64,000 nt of DNA from Acephala macrosclerotiorum (Eukaryota > Ascomycota > Leotiomycetes > Helotiales > Mollisiaceae), in assembly GCA_014904845.1 (NCBI GenBank), contig MU119355.1, positions 62,001 through 126,000 of the forward strand, written 5' to 3'. This document shows, piece after piece, positions 48,133 through 59,700 of the stretch. The notes beneath the pieces were generated by a model. The model was not told the DNA's origin, ran no database searches, and worked only from the letters and a program-made list of their open reading frames with translations. Both the position numbers and the translations under genes were made by a program. Within the stretch, counting starts at the first letter, position 1, and each line of letters begins with the position of its first letter.

Positions 48133-49837
48133 ATGTCGGGCGCAGTGCCAGAGGTTAAAAAGTATGCCGCGTCTTCTGATAGTTCAGAAAACTCTGATAT
48201 CCTCGACTTCAAGGACGACGAAGGGTGGGAAGATGCAGAACCTGACCAAGAGGATATCCATTACATCTCTTTGCTGGATGATGAAACATTTACGGATTCC
48301 AATACTATGTTGAATCATTGCAAAGAGAAGTATGGCTTTGATTTCCTCGAGGTCAGACAGAGACTTGGTCTAGATTTTTATGGCAACATCAAATTGGTCA
48401 ACTATATTCGCTCCCAGGTTCATAGCGGTCAAAAAGTCAATGCAAGCATTTCGCGAGAAGACTTTGACGACGAGAAGTATCTTAAGCCTGTTCTGGAAGA
48501 CGATGCGCTTCTTTTCAGTCTCGACGAACTGCCCGAGGTCTTGGAGGATGGCCAGAGCGCGGAGAAGGGCAAAGGGGTCGCCGAACCAGGTGCTTTGGTG
48601 GTACGAGTTTCTGAGCTCGAGGAGGAATTGCGAAGGATGCAACTCCAGTTCGACAACTACAGAGCTACGGTCTCACAAACATTGGACGAACGGTGGAACG
48701 AGCGAAGTCCAAGCGGACCATCAAAGCCAGATGGCGAGGACAAGGAGGAGAAGCGGGATGATGATAGCCATTACTTTACTTCCTACTCCTACAATGGTCT
48801 GTCATATCGCCCCCTGATGCTGAATCACACTGACAAATGTAGACATCCACGAAACTATGTTGAAGGATACCGTCCGGACTGACGCCTACCGAGACTTTAT
48901 CTACAACCACAAGTCTCTGTTCGCCGGCAAGACTGTACTCGATGTCGGTTGCGGGACTGGGATTCTAAGCATGTTTTGTGCCAAAGCTGGCGCTGAGAGA
49001 GTCATTGCGGTCGATAACTCAGCAATCATTGATAAAGCGCGCGAGAACATCTTCAACAATGGCTTTGCCGACAAAATCACCTGTCTTAGGGGTAAGGTTG
49101 AAGAAGTTACTCTTCCAGTCGACAAGGTAGACATCATTGTCAGCGAATGGATGGGCTACTGCTTACTGTACGAAGCCATGCTTGACAGCGTCATCTGGGC
49201 CCGAGACAAGTACCTTAAACCAGATGGCCTCATGGTTCCGAGTCATATGAACATGTGGGTAGCTCCTGTTGCGGATCCGGAATACATCTCAGACCACATC
49301 GCGTTCTGGAGGGATGTCTATGGATTTGACATGAAAGCCATGCAAGCTGGGATTCACGAAGATGCTCAAGTCCTCGACATGCCTGCTAGCACCTTGTGCG
49401 CTGATCCCTTCCCATTCCTTCAACTGAGCTTGCACACGACCACTGTCCGGGATTTAGTCTTCAAGCGCAAGTGGCAGGCCAAGTTGAAGCAAGACATCGA
49501 CGCCTTGGATGGCTTCATCATTTGGTTTGATTCGTTCTTCATGCCATCTCGAGAAGACACCGTACCAGAGAATGCAAGAGCTGAAGAGTGGACAAAAGCG
49601 GAGAAGAGAGGGGTCGCATTCACGACTGGTCCTGGTGGAAAGGTCACTCATTGGAAGCAAGGTGTTATGCTCATCGATAACACAACTTCTCAGCCAACGA
49701 GTCGGAATGAAGGAGAGGAGGTAAGTGGCGAGCTTGAGTATGCAGTTCCTGAGGACAACTCTCGTGCTCTGAACATGCGCATGATATGGAAGTTTGGCGA
49801 GGAGAAGGAAGCCTCACAGACTTGGAGAATGAGGTGA
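48133..49837 (+). CDS. Protein arginine N-methyltransferase 3-like
   Basis: Type I arginine methyltransferase; PRMT3/Rmt3 methylates ribosomal protein S2 (uS5) in the cytosol. Two exons (48133-48796, 48843-49837) give 552 residues. The SAM-binding post-I motif VLDVGCGTGILS lies at about 253-264. The double-E loop SEWMGYCLLYE lies at about 321-331, and the product-binding THW sequence (VTHWKQGV) near 490. HETMLKDTVRTDAYRDF at the domain start is the PRMT YFxxY-like helix, with His replacing the first Tyr. The N-terminal 140 residues align with the PRMT3 zinc-finger region (CKEKYGFDFLEVRQRLGLDFYGNIKLVNYIRS-like, split here to stay short) but lack most zinc ligands. The start at 48133 is the first ATG. 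Confidence 0.93.
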
Positions 49838-50069
49838 ACGAGTTGCGAGTCTGCTACATCGCCTCCCAGCTCATGACACCACGTCAGCTGAAGGAATTGC
49901 AGCGATTGCAACGTTTATAGAAGTGCCTCAACTGGGTATCTACTAGAGGCGTCTAAGAGCATTGCAACTCAGATTCCATTCGTGCTAAAACGAATTCGTG
50001 AACGTTTCATATTACCACATCTAATTGATGTCTTCCTAATTTCATCATCTCAAAAGGGTTTCTACTCTC
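49838..50069. terminator. Convergent 3' region, PRMT3-like gene and split-barrel gene
   Basis: There are 232 bases between converging stop codons; nothing else is seen in it. Confidence 0.4.
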
Positions 50070-50977
50070 TCACTCTCCCTTCACAGCAATCAAAGCATTT
50101 TTCTCACCCACCTCATTCTCCTTCTGCACATAACTAGAAATATATTCTGGAACCTGTGTCATAAAATCAGCACACCTCATCGAATACCATGCACATTCAC
50201 AATCCCTTACCTTTGCAACCCTATTCTCTGGACTAGCAATCGGTTCCCCATACTTCAAATAAGTAGGCACAACACCAATCCACGTCTTGGCCCTCAACTC
50301 CTCATCCTTCAGATCCGCCCTATCATCTGACGGATATCCAGCTCTAACCTTGGCACTAGCATCTACAACCCTCACTTTCAAGATCTGCGTACTGGTCATT
50401 TCCGTCTTGGTAGGTGGGATCCGAGTGTTTTCCCAGCGGTGGTCTACGACACCGTTGGTAATTTTCTCCATAGCCCACATCCTTTCATCCGCATCTGTAA
50501 CGGGGGTAGCGTAGCCGTGTAGGATGACGGAACGGTAGTTGTAGCTATGGTGATTGGGAGTCAAGGCAAGAACAAGTCCATCAAGGTGAGTTGCGGCAAT
50601 GGTAAGAGGGAGGCCCTCTTCGTCTGAAGGAGAGGTGGAGCCGAGCTTCATGAGGCGGGAGGAGATGTAGCCGTGGAGGTAGAGGTCCAGGGGCTCGGTG
50701 AGAGGAGCGCCTTGGTCTGTGTAGGAGGCCATGAAGCCAAGCATGGGGATCATAGCCGGGAACGGCTCGGAATTGGGTGCTGGGAATGAGACGTGGAGGA
50801 CTTGAACGGTATTGACGATTTTGTGGATTGATTTATAATCATATTTTCCTTACTTGAACGTCAGCCTAAGGACCTTAGCTTTGAGACGGGTTATTTTTTG
50901 TTACCGCGTGGTTTCCCATAGCGGTTGACAGTGTTTCGAGGCAGCTTTGGGTAGGTGGGAGCTTCAGAGTCAGACAT
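50070..50977 (-). CDS. FMN-binding split-barrel (pyridoxamine 5'-phosphate oxidase-like) protein
   Basis: Likely flavin-nucleotide-binding protein of the PNPOx-like superfamily (the family containing Pfam Pyridox_ox_2); the substrate is unknown and it is not the Pdx3 oxidase itself. Three exons (50977-50905, 50848-50211, 50153-50070) give 264 residues. The start MSDSEAPTYPKLPRNTVNRYGKPRG joins KYDYKSIHKIVNTVQVLHVSFP, the first strands of the barrel. Later strands read GLPLTIAATHLDGLVLA, NYRSVILHGYATPV and KVRVVDASAKVRAGYP; TWIGVVPTYLKYGEPIASPEN follows. This order is common in fungal proteins annotated as flavin-nucleotide-binding. It is the last intact gene before the A+T block. Confidence 0.87.
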
Positions 50978-51944
50978 GATGAAAGAGGTGAAGACAATTG
51001 AACAAGGCTCTTGTTTCTTGAAAGATGGATGAGATTGAGAACTCTTCGAGATCTTTACCTCTCTTTATAATATTGTCTGTGGAATTGTGAGTCACTTGAC
51101 TATCCCCTGAGAGCGAAATGCGAGCTCGAAGGGGGTGCACAAAGGCTGGTCACGTGAATACATTTTTGCACTTCTTTCTCTTTGGGAAGGTCCTGCCGCG
51201 GGATATGCAGTAGGTCGCTGGAGGAGCCAATGATCTCTCGTATATTTGATCATCGCTTTGATGTGCGTTAGCTGCCGTCAAGGTCAAGTCAGAGCAATCA
51301 ATCTTGACCATCCCACTTTGTGTTAGTGGCCGCAGACGAGCTCGCAATCTGTTGCCTTGCGAGTTAATGACTGCTCTGTGCTGATATAGGTAACCTATGA
51401 GTCTTGTGCTGCAGATGTTTTCCGCAGCCTGTTGAAGTGAAGTCTAGATGATTACATCATTTGGAGCTAGTTTGCTCCCATCCTAGCGTACATTCATTCG
51501 GTCCCAAGTTTCAGCTCATCTGCAACCCTTTCCCATCCTACCATCTTGAGCTGTAAGTTTGCTGCGCTTTCCTGTTTGAAAGCTATTCTTGAATCAGCAT
51601 CTGACGAACGTTCGCGTACCATTCTCGGACTCATTGTCCATATTCGACGTCCTTCCTGAAGCTTTGGAGTTAGCATTTCTCAAACCATACGTAAAGTAGA
51701 TTTAATTCTAATATGCATACTTAAATTAGTAGCTATCTACCACTAGCATTTCGCCGACACCTTACGTTGGCGTGCCATATTTCCCATCCTGCTATTCGTC
51801 GTCAGCGTGTCTGTCATGTTCGTAAGGCTCGAGAACGTTTCCAAAACGAAGCCGTGAGCACTGTGACGGTATCCAGAATTTGACGTCCTCTTAGTAAGTT
51901 TACTCCCCTTAGTTAGCCACCCCCTATAGTTAGCCACTATTTAC
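50978..51944. other. Gene-poor transition into the A+T block
   Basis: About 970 bases of normal base composition without a supported gene. A small minus-strand frame at 51494-51676 contains a plausible 46-residue stretch (MSPRMVRERSSDADSR ...) but I cannot place it. The last 35 bases carry an 11-bp direct repeat (TAGTTAGCCAC at 51910 and 51927), and beyond about 51945 the composition drops abruptly. Confidence 0.5.
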
Positions 51945-52565
51945 ACCAAAAATCGCGATTTTTACTCTTTAATAATTCTATCAAAAATTAATATAATTTT
52001 TTAAAATTTAAAATATAAGTTTTTTATATAAAATTTAAAAAAATTATTAATTTTATTTTTAAATTTTAATTTTATATATTAATTAATTAAACTTCGAAAT
52101 TCGAAATTTTAATTTATATATAATTTATAAATAACTTTTTAAATATTAATAAAAATTTTTTAAAATTATTTTAATAATTATTTTATATTAATATAATTTT
52201 AAATATATAATATATAAATATTTTTATTAATAATTTATTTTTTAAATTAAAATTATAAATTTTATTATATATATTTTTTATTATTAATATAATTTTTTTT
52301 ATTTTTTTTATAATAAAATAATTTTATTATTAATTTAAAAATTAAAAACTAATTATAAAATTGAAATAAAATAAAAATAATTTTCAATTTTCGAATATTA
52401 TTAATAAATTAATTAATTTATAATTTATTTTTATTATTATTATTGTAATAAAATAATTTCATTATAAATTTAAAAATTAATATTTAATTATTATCGATAT
52501 TATTTTTATATTATTATTAATTTTTTTATTATTATTTATTTCGTTATTATAAAAGTTTTTATTAG

Positions 52566-55395
52566 TATATTAAAAAATATTTATTCGAATAAAAAAAAAT
52601 AAAAAATATATATAAAATAATTCGTTTTTTAAAAATTATATAAAAATTAAAAAATATAATTTTAATTTTAATACAATTAAATTAATTTTAATATAGTTTA
52701 ATATTACACGTAATTATTATATTAATATTATATTTATATTAATAGTTTTTTTTTATTAAATATAATTAATTTAATTTAATTAATTAAATATTTTTTTTAT
52801 TATAATTTATTATTACGTAAAACTCGTTAATATTCTAATATAAAAATTATATAAAAATTATATAAAAATTATATAATTAAACTTTAAAAATAATATTATT
52901 TTCAAAATTCGTTGAAAATTATAAACGTCGATCGAAAATTATAAATATCGAAATTAAAATAAATATTTTTTTTTTAATTTTATAAATTAAATAATTATAA
53001 TAATATTAAAAACGTAATATATAATTTTTTTTTTTTTAATAAATTTTTTCTCTCTCGTTATTTGTATTTTTTTTTTATTTTTTTTATATTTATTATTTTT
53101 AATAATTTTTTTATATATATAATCGTTCGAATTTTAATATAATTAAAAAATACGTATATTATTTATATTATTATTATCGTTATCGTAATCGTAATCGTAA
53201 TCGTTTTAATTTTATAATATTTGTATATTATAATTATTATATTTTCGAATTTATATTTTCGTATTAATAATAAATTTTAATTAAATACAAATTTTTTTCG
53301 TACGTAAAAATAAAATTATAAAAAATAAAATTATATTTTTTAATATTTTTATAAACGTTAATAATTTAATTTTTAAAATTATATTTTTTTAAATTAATTG
53401 AAAAATAATTAAAAATATTCAAAATAAAACTTTTTTAAATTAATTTTAATAATTTTTAAAAATACAATTTTTTTTTATTTAAATATATATAATTAATAAT
53501 TTTTTTCGATTTCAAAATAAAATTTTATTATATTGATTATAATATTAAAATCGTAGTTTTTTTTTATAATTTTATTATAATAAAAAAATTAATTCGATTT
53601 TTTAATATAATAAAAAATAAATTATTATAATATTTTTTTAATAAAATAATTTTATAATAATAATCGTAAAAAATTTAAAATTTAATATTAATAATATTAT
53701 ATAATTTTTTATTATATTTTATATTCTCGTTATAAAATTTTATTAAATCGATAATTATTTTTAATAAATTAAATTATTAAAAAATTTAAAATTAATATAA
53801 TTATTTTAAATTGAATTTTTTATTATTATTTAATTATTAATCGATTAATAATATTAATATTATATTTTTTTTAAAATAAAATACGTATTTAAAATACTAT
53901 ATTTTAAAATTTAAAAACAAATATTTAAAATATTAAAAATATCGTATTTTAAAATTTAAATTTTATTATAAATATAATTTTTTATATTTTATTTAATTTT
54001 TAATTTTTTTATTTATTTATTTATAATATTTTTTTTTATTTATAATTTTTTATCGATAAATATTTAATAATTATATAATTGAAAATAATTTTATAAATTT
54101 TTAATTAAAATTTTCGAGTTTAAAATAAAAATTTCAATTATTTAATTTTTAAAATTATTTTTAAAATATTTTTATAATATATAATTTTAATATATTTTTT
54201 TTTTATAATATTCGAAATAATACGTAATATATTCGTTATTTTCTTTTTCGTAAAATTTTTTTTTTATTAAATTAAACTCGTTTCAAAATTATAAAATTTA
54301 AAATTTTTTAATAATATTTTTTAAATTTAATATTTTTTTTATAATATTGATTTAAATTCGTTTTTTTACGATTTTTATTACGAATAATATAAATTTTATA
54401 AAATACTCGAAATTTGTTTCGTATTATATTTTAAATTATTTATTATTATTTGATTTTTAAATATTATTTAAATTATAATTATTATTTTTTAATAAAATTA
54501 AATATCGATTTCAAATTTTTTTATATTTTTTTAATTTTAATTATAATACGTTTTATTTCGTTTCGAATTATAATAATTCGAATATTATTATAAAAATATA
54601 AAAACGTTTTATATTAAAATTAAATAATATTTTTTTTATTAAATCGAAAAAATAAAATATTTAATAATTTTACGATCGAATATTTTTACGCGTAATTATA
54701 AAATCGATTATAAAATTGTAATTCGAAATTTAATTATTATTTATTTATATAAAATTAATAAAATCGATATTTAAAATTATTAAAATTTTCGAATAACGTA
54801 AAATCTTTTACGAATAATATCGAGATTTTACGAATTCGAAATAATATTTTATAAAATATAATCGTAAAATAATATTATTTTTTACGTATTATCGATCGAT
54901 TAATTTATAATTATAAAAAAAAAATTTATTATAATAACAAAAAAAATTATCGAAATAAAATATTATTAATTGTAATTTTAATAATTATAAAAATAAATAT
55001 AATACTTTTTTATAATTAAATATTTATAAACGATATTATTTTATATAATAAACGTAAATTTAAATAAATTTACATATAATAATTATTAAAACGATTTATT
55101 ATCGATTATTTAAATTTTTAAAAAATTTTCGTATTTTATAATATAAAACGAAAATACGTTAATTTTTTTTAATATATTTTTATAAAAATAAATATAATAT
55201 TTTTTTATAATTTAATTTTTTTTAAATTAAATTTTATTATTTCGTAATTAATTAAACAATTATTAATTAATATTGATATATTAAAAAATATTTATTCGAA
55301 TAAAAAAATAAAAAATATATATAAAATTTTTAATTTTTAATATACGTATAAAATAATTCGTTTTTTAAAAATTACGTAAAAATTAAAAAAATATA
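52566..55395. mobile_element. Internally deleted LTR-element relative, heavily decayed
   Basis: The left end (52566-52740) aligns with the 208-bp LTR of the complete element to the right once C-to-T and G-to-A are allowed, and the following 300 bases align with that element's 5' internal sequence (about 56725-57070). From about 53270 the sequence instead resembles the right third of the complete element (about 60930 on), and 55000-55395 matches its 3' end and the start of the 3' LTR, which is cut short at about 55395. So about 3.7 kb of interior is missing. The alignment is by eye and boundaries are approximate. Confidence 0.65.
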
Positions 55396-55504
55396 ATATT
55401 AAATCGATAAAAAATAAATATATAAAAATTATAAAATAAAAATATTTTTATCGATTAAAAAAATTAATAATTAATTATTTTCGAATTTTTTATTTTTTAT
55501 TTTT

Positions 55505-55760
55505 TAATATTTTATTTTCGAATTATTAAAAAATATATTTTTAATTTTATTTTGAAATATATTAATTATAATTAATTATTTTATTTTCGAATTATTAAAA
55601 AAAAAAATTTATTTTTACTTTGAAATATATTAATCGCGATTAATTATTTATTTTTGAATTTTAATTATTTTATTTTCGAATTATTAAAAAAAAAATTTAT
55701 TTTTATTTTGAAATATATTAATTACAATTAATTATTTTATTTTCGAATTTCATCGAATAA
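55505..55760. repeat. Tandem repeat, about 67-89 bp unit
   Basis: TATTTTCGAATTATTAAAAA recurs at about 55513, 55582, 55671 and (partly) 55738, each copy followed by TTTGAAATATATTAAT and AATTAATTATT. Spacing is about 69, 89 and 67 bp; the longer unit carries an extra 20-odd bases. It lies just outside the truncated 3' end of the deleted element. Confidence 0.75.
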
Positions 55761-56236
55761 AAAAATTAATATTTAATTATTTTGAATTTTCGATTATTAA
55801 TAATAACGTTTATATTTTTTTTTTGAATTATTAAAAAATATATTTTTTATTTTTTTTAAATATATAAAATTATAAAAATATAAAATAATATTTTAAATAT
55901 TTAATAAACGTAAAAATTATATTTAATAAATATATTATTATTATTATTATTATATTTTATAAATATATATTATTATTATTTAATTTTTTTTAAAGAAAAT
56001 TATAAATTTTTTTATTAATATTTTTATTTATTTATTTGATATTAAAATTTATATAATACGTTTATTTTAAATACAAAATAAAATAATATTATAAATATTT
56101 AAAAAAAAAATTTATTATTTTTTTTAATATATTTTTTTATTTTTATATTTATTATATATTTATAATATTTTTATTTTTATTTTTTAATATAATATTTAAA
56201 TCGTAAAAAAATTTCGTTTAAAATTTTTTTATTTAA

Positions 56237-56292
56237 AATTAAAATTAAATTTAATTTAAAATTAAAATTTAATTTAAAATTAAAATTTAATT
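56237..56292. repeat. 18-bp tandem repeat, about three units
   Basis: The unit TTAATTTAAAATTAAAAT repeats about three times between the tandem array and the left LTR. It contains no G or C. Confidence 0.75.
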
Positions 56293-56516
56293 TTTAATTT
56301 AAAATAAATTTTTTTAAATTTTTTTTATATTAACGTATATATTATTTATATTTATATTAAATTTTTATAATTAAATTTATTTTCAATTATAATAAAAATA
56401 ATTTTTTTAAAAATTTATTTAATATATTATTTTCGATTTAATAAAATTTAATAATTAAATAAAAAATATATTATTATTTTTTTATATATTTATTATTATT
56501 ATTTTCGATTTAATAA

Positions 56517-56724
56517 TATTAATATTATTAAAAATACTTATTACTAATAATAAATTAAAAACGAAATAAATAAATAAATTAAATAATTCATTGATTGATT
56601 GTAAATTTTAAATCTAATAAGCGCGTAAGAATTGAAAAATATAATTTCAACTCTAGCGCAAGCGGCGCTAGTCCCGATCTGGCCTAGTACCGCACGTGAC
56701 TACTAAACTAATATTGTATTTACA
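56517..56724. repeat. Left LTR (208 bp)
   Basis: Matches 62597-62804 over its whole length with about 19 differences by my count, all transitions and no gaps. A GC-richer core (CCCGATCTGGCCTAGTA, then GCACGTGAC) lies at about 56672-56702. Confidence 0.85.
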
Positions 56725-59700
56725 TTAGCAATTCTTTCTTTGTAATAAAAACTAGTTTAGTTTAATTATTTAAAAAACGCTATTATTCTTTTTTTTTACT
56801 ATAGTTTGTTAATACGTAAAATTCGCTAATATTTTAATGCAAAAATCATGTGATTAAGTTTTGAGAATAACGCTAGTAAATTAGTACTGTTTTCGAAGTT
56901 CGTCGAAGATTATAAACGTTGAAATTGAAATAATTTTTTTTTTTTTAATTTTATAAATCAAATAATTATAAGATTCGAAATATAATATAAAAAAAAAAAA
57001 ATTTTTAATTTTTTTTTTAATAAATATTTTCTTTAATTCTTTGTATTGTTTTTGTCGTTTTCTTTTTTTTTAATCCATTTTTTTATTCGAATTTTAAAGT
57101 AATTCGTATTTAGAAATTTCTTTAAAGTCTTATTAAATATTGATTTTATTATAGTATTCGTTGAATTATTTTAATTATTAATTTTTTGAATTTTTTGTAA
57201 TTTTTTGTATTTATACGATTAATAAAAAGTTATAATATCGATTATAAAACGCTTTTTTTTGATCGTTCTCAATTTGATTAAATACTCGTATAACGAATAT
57301 AAATTTGTATAAACGATTATTAAAATTTTAAAAAAATCGAATTATTAAATAATTATATTAATAATAAATTCGATTGCGATTACTATATTGATTTTTTTTA
57401 TTATACTATATATTTCAGAAATTAAAACGTTTCTAGTAACGAGTTTGTTTTTAATAGAATTGTAATAAATAAAATTTCTTTTGATTTTAAACTTTTTATC
57501 GTTTAATTAACGTTTATTTATTAAAATGATTTTATATTTAATTTGAAAATTAAAATTTTTATTATTTACAAATAAATTATCGATAAAAACGAAAAGTTTT
57601 ATTGTAGATAAATCGAAAATAATATATTTAAATTTTCGATTCAAGTTTTTAATTTATTATTTTAATTTATTATTTAATGTAATAATTTTTTTTTGTTGAA
57701 TTTTAATATTAAATAGTAATAAACAAATCGAAAATTGTTTTAAATTGATAAATTATAATAATATAAATTTTTTTAATTTATTGTTTTTAATATTTAATTT
57801 AAAAATTAAATAATTTAATATTTATTAATTTAATTTTTTTATTTTTATTTTTTTATTATAATTGAATTGTATTTTCGAATTGAATTAAAACGTATTTATT
57901 GAAAATCAATAGTATTTTTAGTATTAAAATTTTTTTAAATTTGATCAAAAATTTAACTTTATTAAATTCGTTTTTTTCGAGAATAAAATTTTTTTTTTTA
58001 TTAGTATAAACGTATTATCGATTTACATTTTAATAACGTCGAAATTTTTTTTAATAATTGTAATTAGAAAATAAAAATCGTATATTGATATAATTATAAA
58101 TAGTTTTTTTTTATAATGTTTATAATACGTAGTTTATTAATATATTTCTATTTTTGTAATTTTATATAAAAATTTCAAAATAATTATAATCGTATTTAAT
58201 AGATGTAAATAGTAAATTTTTTTCGATAAACGTATTAATATAAATCGTTGAAAGTTTATCGTAAATTGAATATAAATTTAAATAATATTATAAAATTATA
58301 TTTTAATTTTTTTATTTAAAAATTAAATTAAAAAAAATATTAAAACGATAATTAATCGTTGATTAATTTTTTATATTATTAGAAATTGCGTAAAAATTTT
58401 TTTTTTTTTTATTATTATATTTTTAAATTATTAATTTCGATTTTTTGTAAGAAATATTAATAGTTTTACTTTTGATTTCATTAATTAATTTCGAATTGAA
58501 AATTCGAATTTTAGTATATTTATTAGAATTGTATTAAATAAAATTAAAAAAAACTTTTGTAATTAAATTATTGATTTTTTTTTTTTAAAACGTTTCAAAT
58601 AATTATTTAAAAATTGTAATTATATTTTTTTTTTGTAATTTTAATAATAGTTTTATATTGCTTTTTTTTTTACTTATTATAAAGACTATAAAAATCTTAG
58701 TTTTTTCGATAATAATAATAAAAAATTAATTATTAAAATTTTCGTAATTTTTTTTATCGTTTTTAATAAAATTATAGTATTTATTTTGTTTAAATTTTTT
58801 ATTGTATACGTTTTTATTTTGTGATTTTTTTAAGTATTTTCAATTACGTTTTTTAATTAGTTTTTCGTTTATTTTACTCGATTAAAAAAATCAAAATTTT
58901 TTTTTTAATTTTTTTAATTATTTTTTTTAATTATTAGTTCGATTATAAACTTTTAGTATTTCTTTTTTCGTATAATAAAATTTAATAATCGTTAAATGAA
59001 AATTAATCAATTTGTAAAACATATTAATTATATATATTTTTTTATTAATTATTAATAATTTATATAGTTTTTTTTATTTGCTTTTTTTACGTTAAACGCG
59101 TACTTTAAATAGAATTAATAAATCTAATATAAATTTCGTATTTGAATCGTTTTTTATTGAAAGCGCGTTATTAATTTAATATTGAATATATAAACGACGT
59201 ATTTTTTTTAGTAATTATTCGAATTGTTTTAATTTTTTTAATAATTGATAATAACGATATATTATTATTAATTATTTTAAAGTATATTTTAAAGATTAAT
59301 AACGTAAATATAATATCGTTTGATTTTATTAAATCGTTAATAATTTTGATTACTATTTGTAAAATTATATTTTTATTAATTTGTTTTTCGATTAATTCGT
59401 CGTAAATAATCTCGTAAACTCGATGTAATAAAATATAATATTTTTTTACTTTTCTTATATTATTATAAGTTTCAATAAATACTTTCTTAATTTCAATTAC
59501 TATTGTTTTAACGTTTTATTGAAATTCTATAAACGAGAAATAATTTTTAATATATATTTTATATTATTTTCGTAGATATATTTTTTATAAATTTAGTAAT
59601 TTAAAATACTATAAACGAATTTATTATTTGTAAAACTAATTTTTTATTTAAATATAAAACGTCGATAATAATCGAGTAATTAAATTTATAATTATTTTAC

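Noticed and set aside
51494..51676. Small minus-strand frame next to the A+T block
   Set aside because: Partly protein-like but too short to judge and without neighbours or a family; it could be a gene relic.
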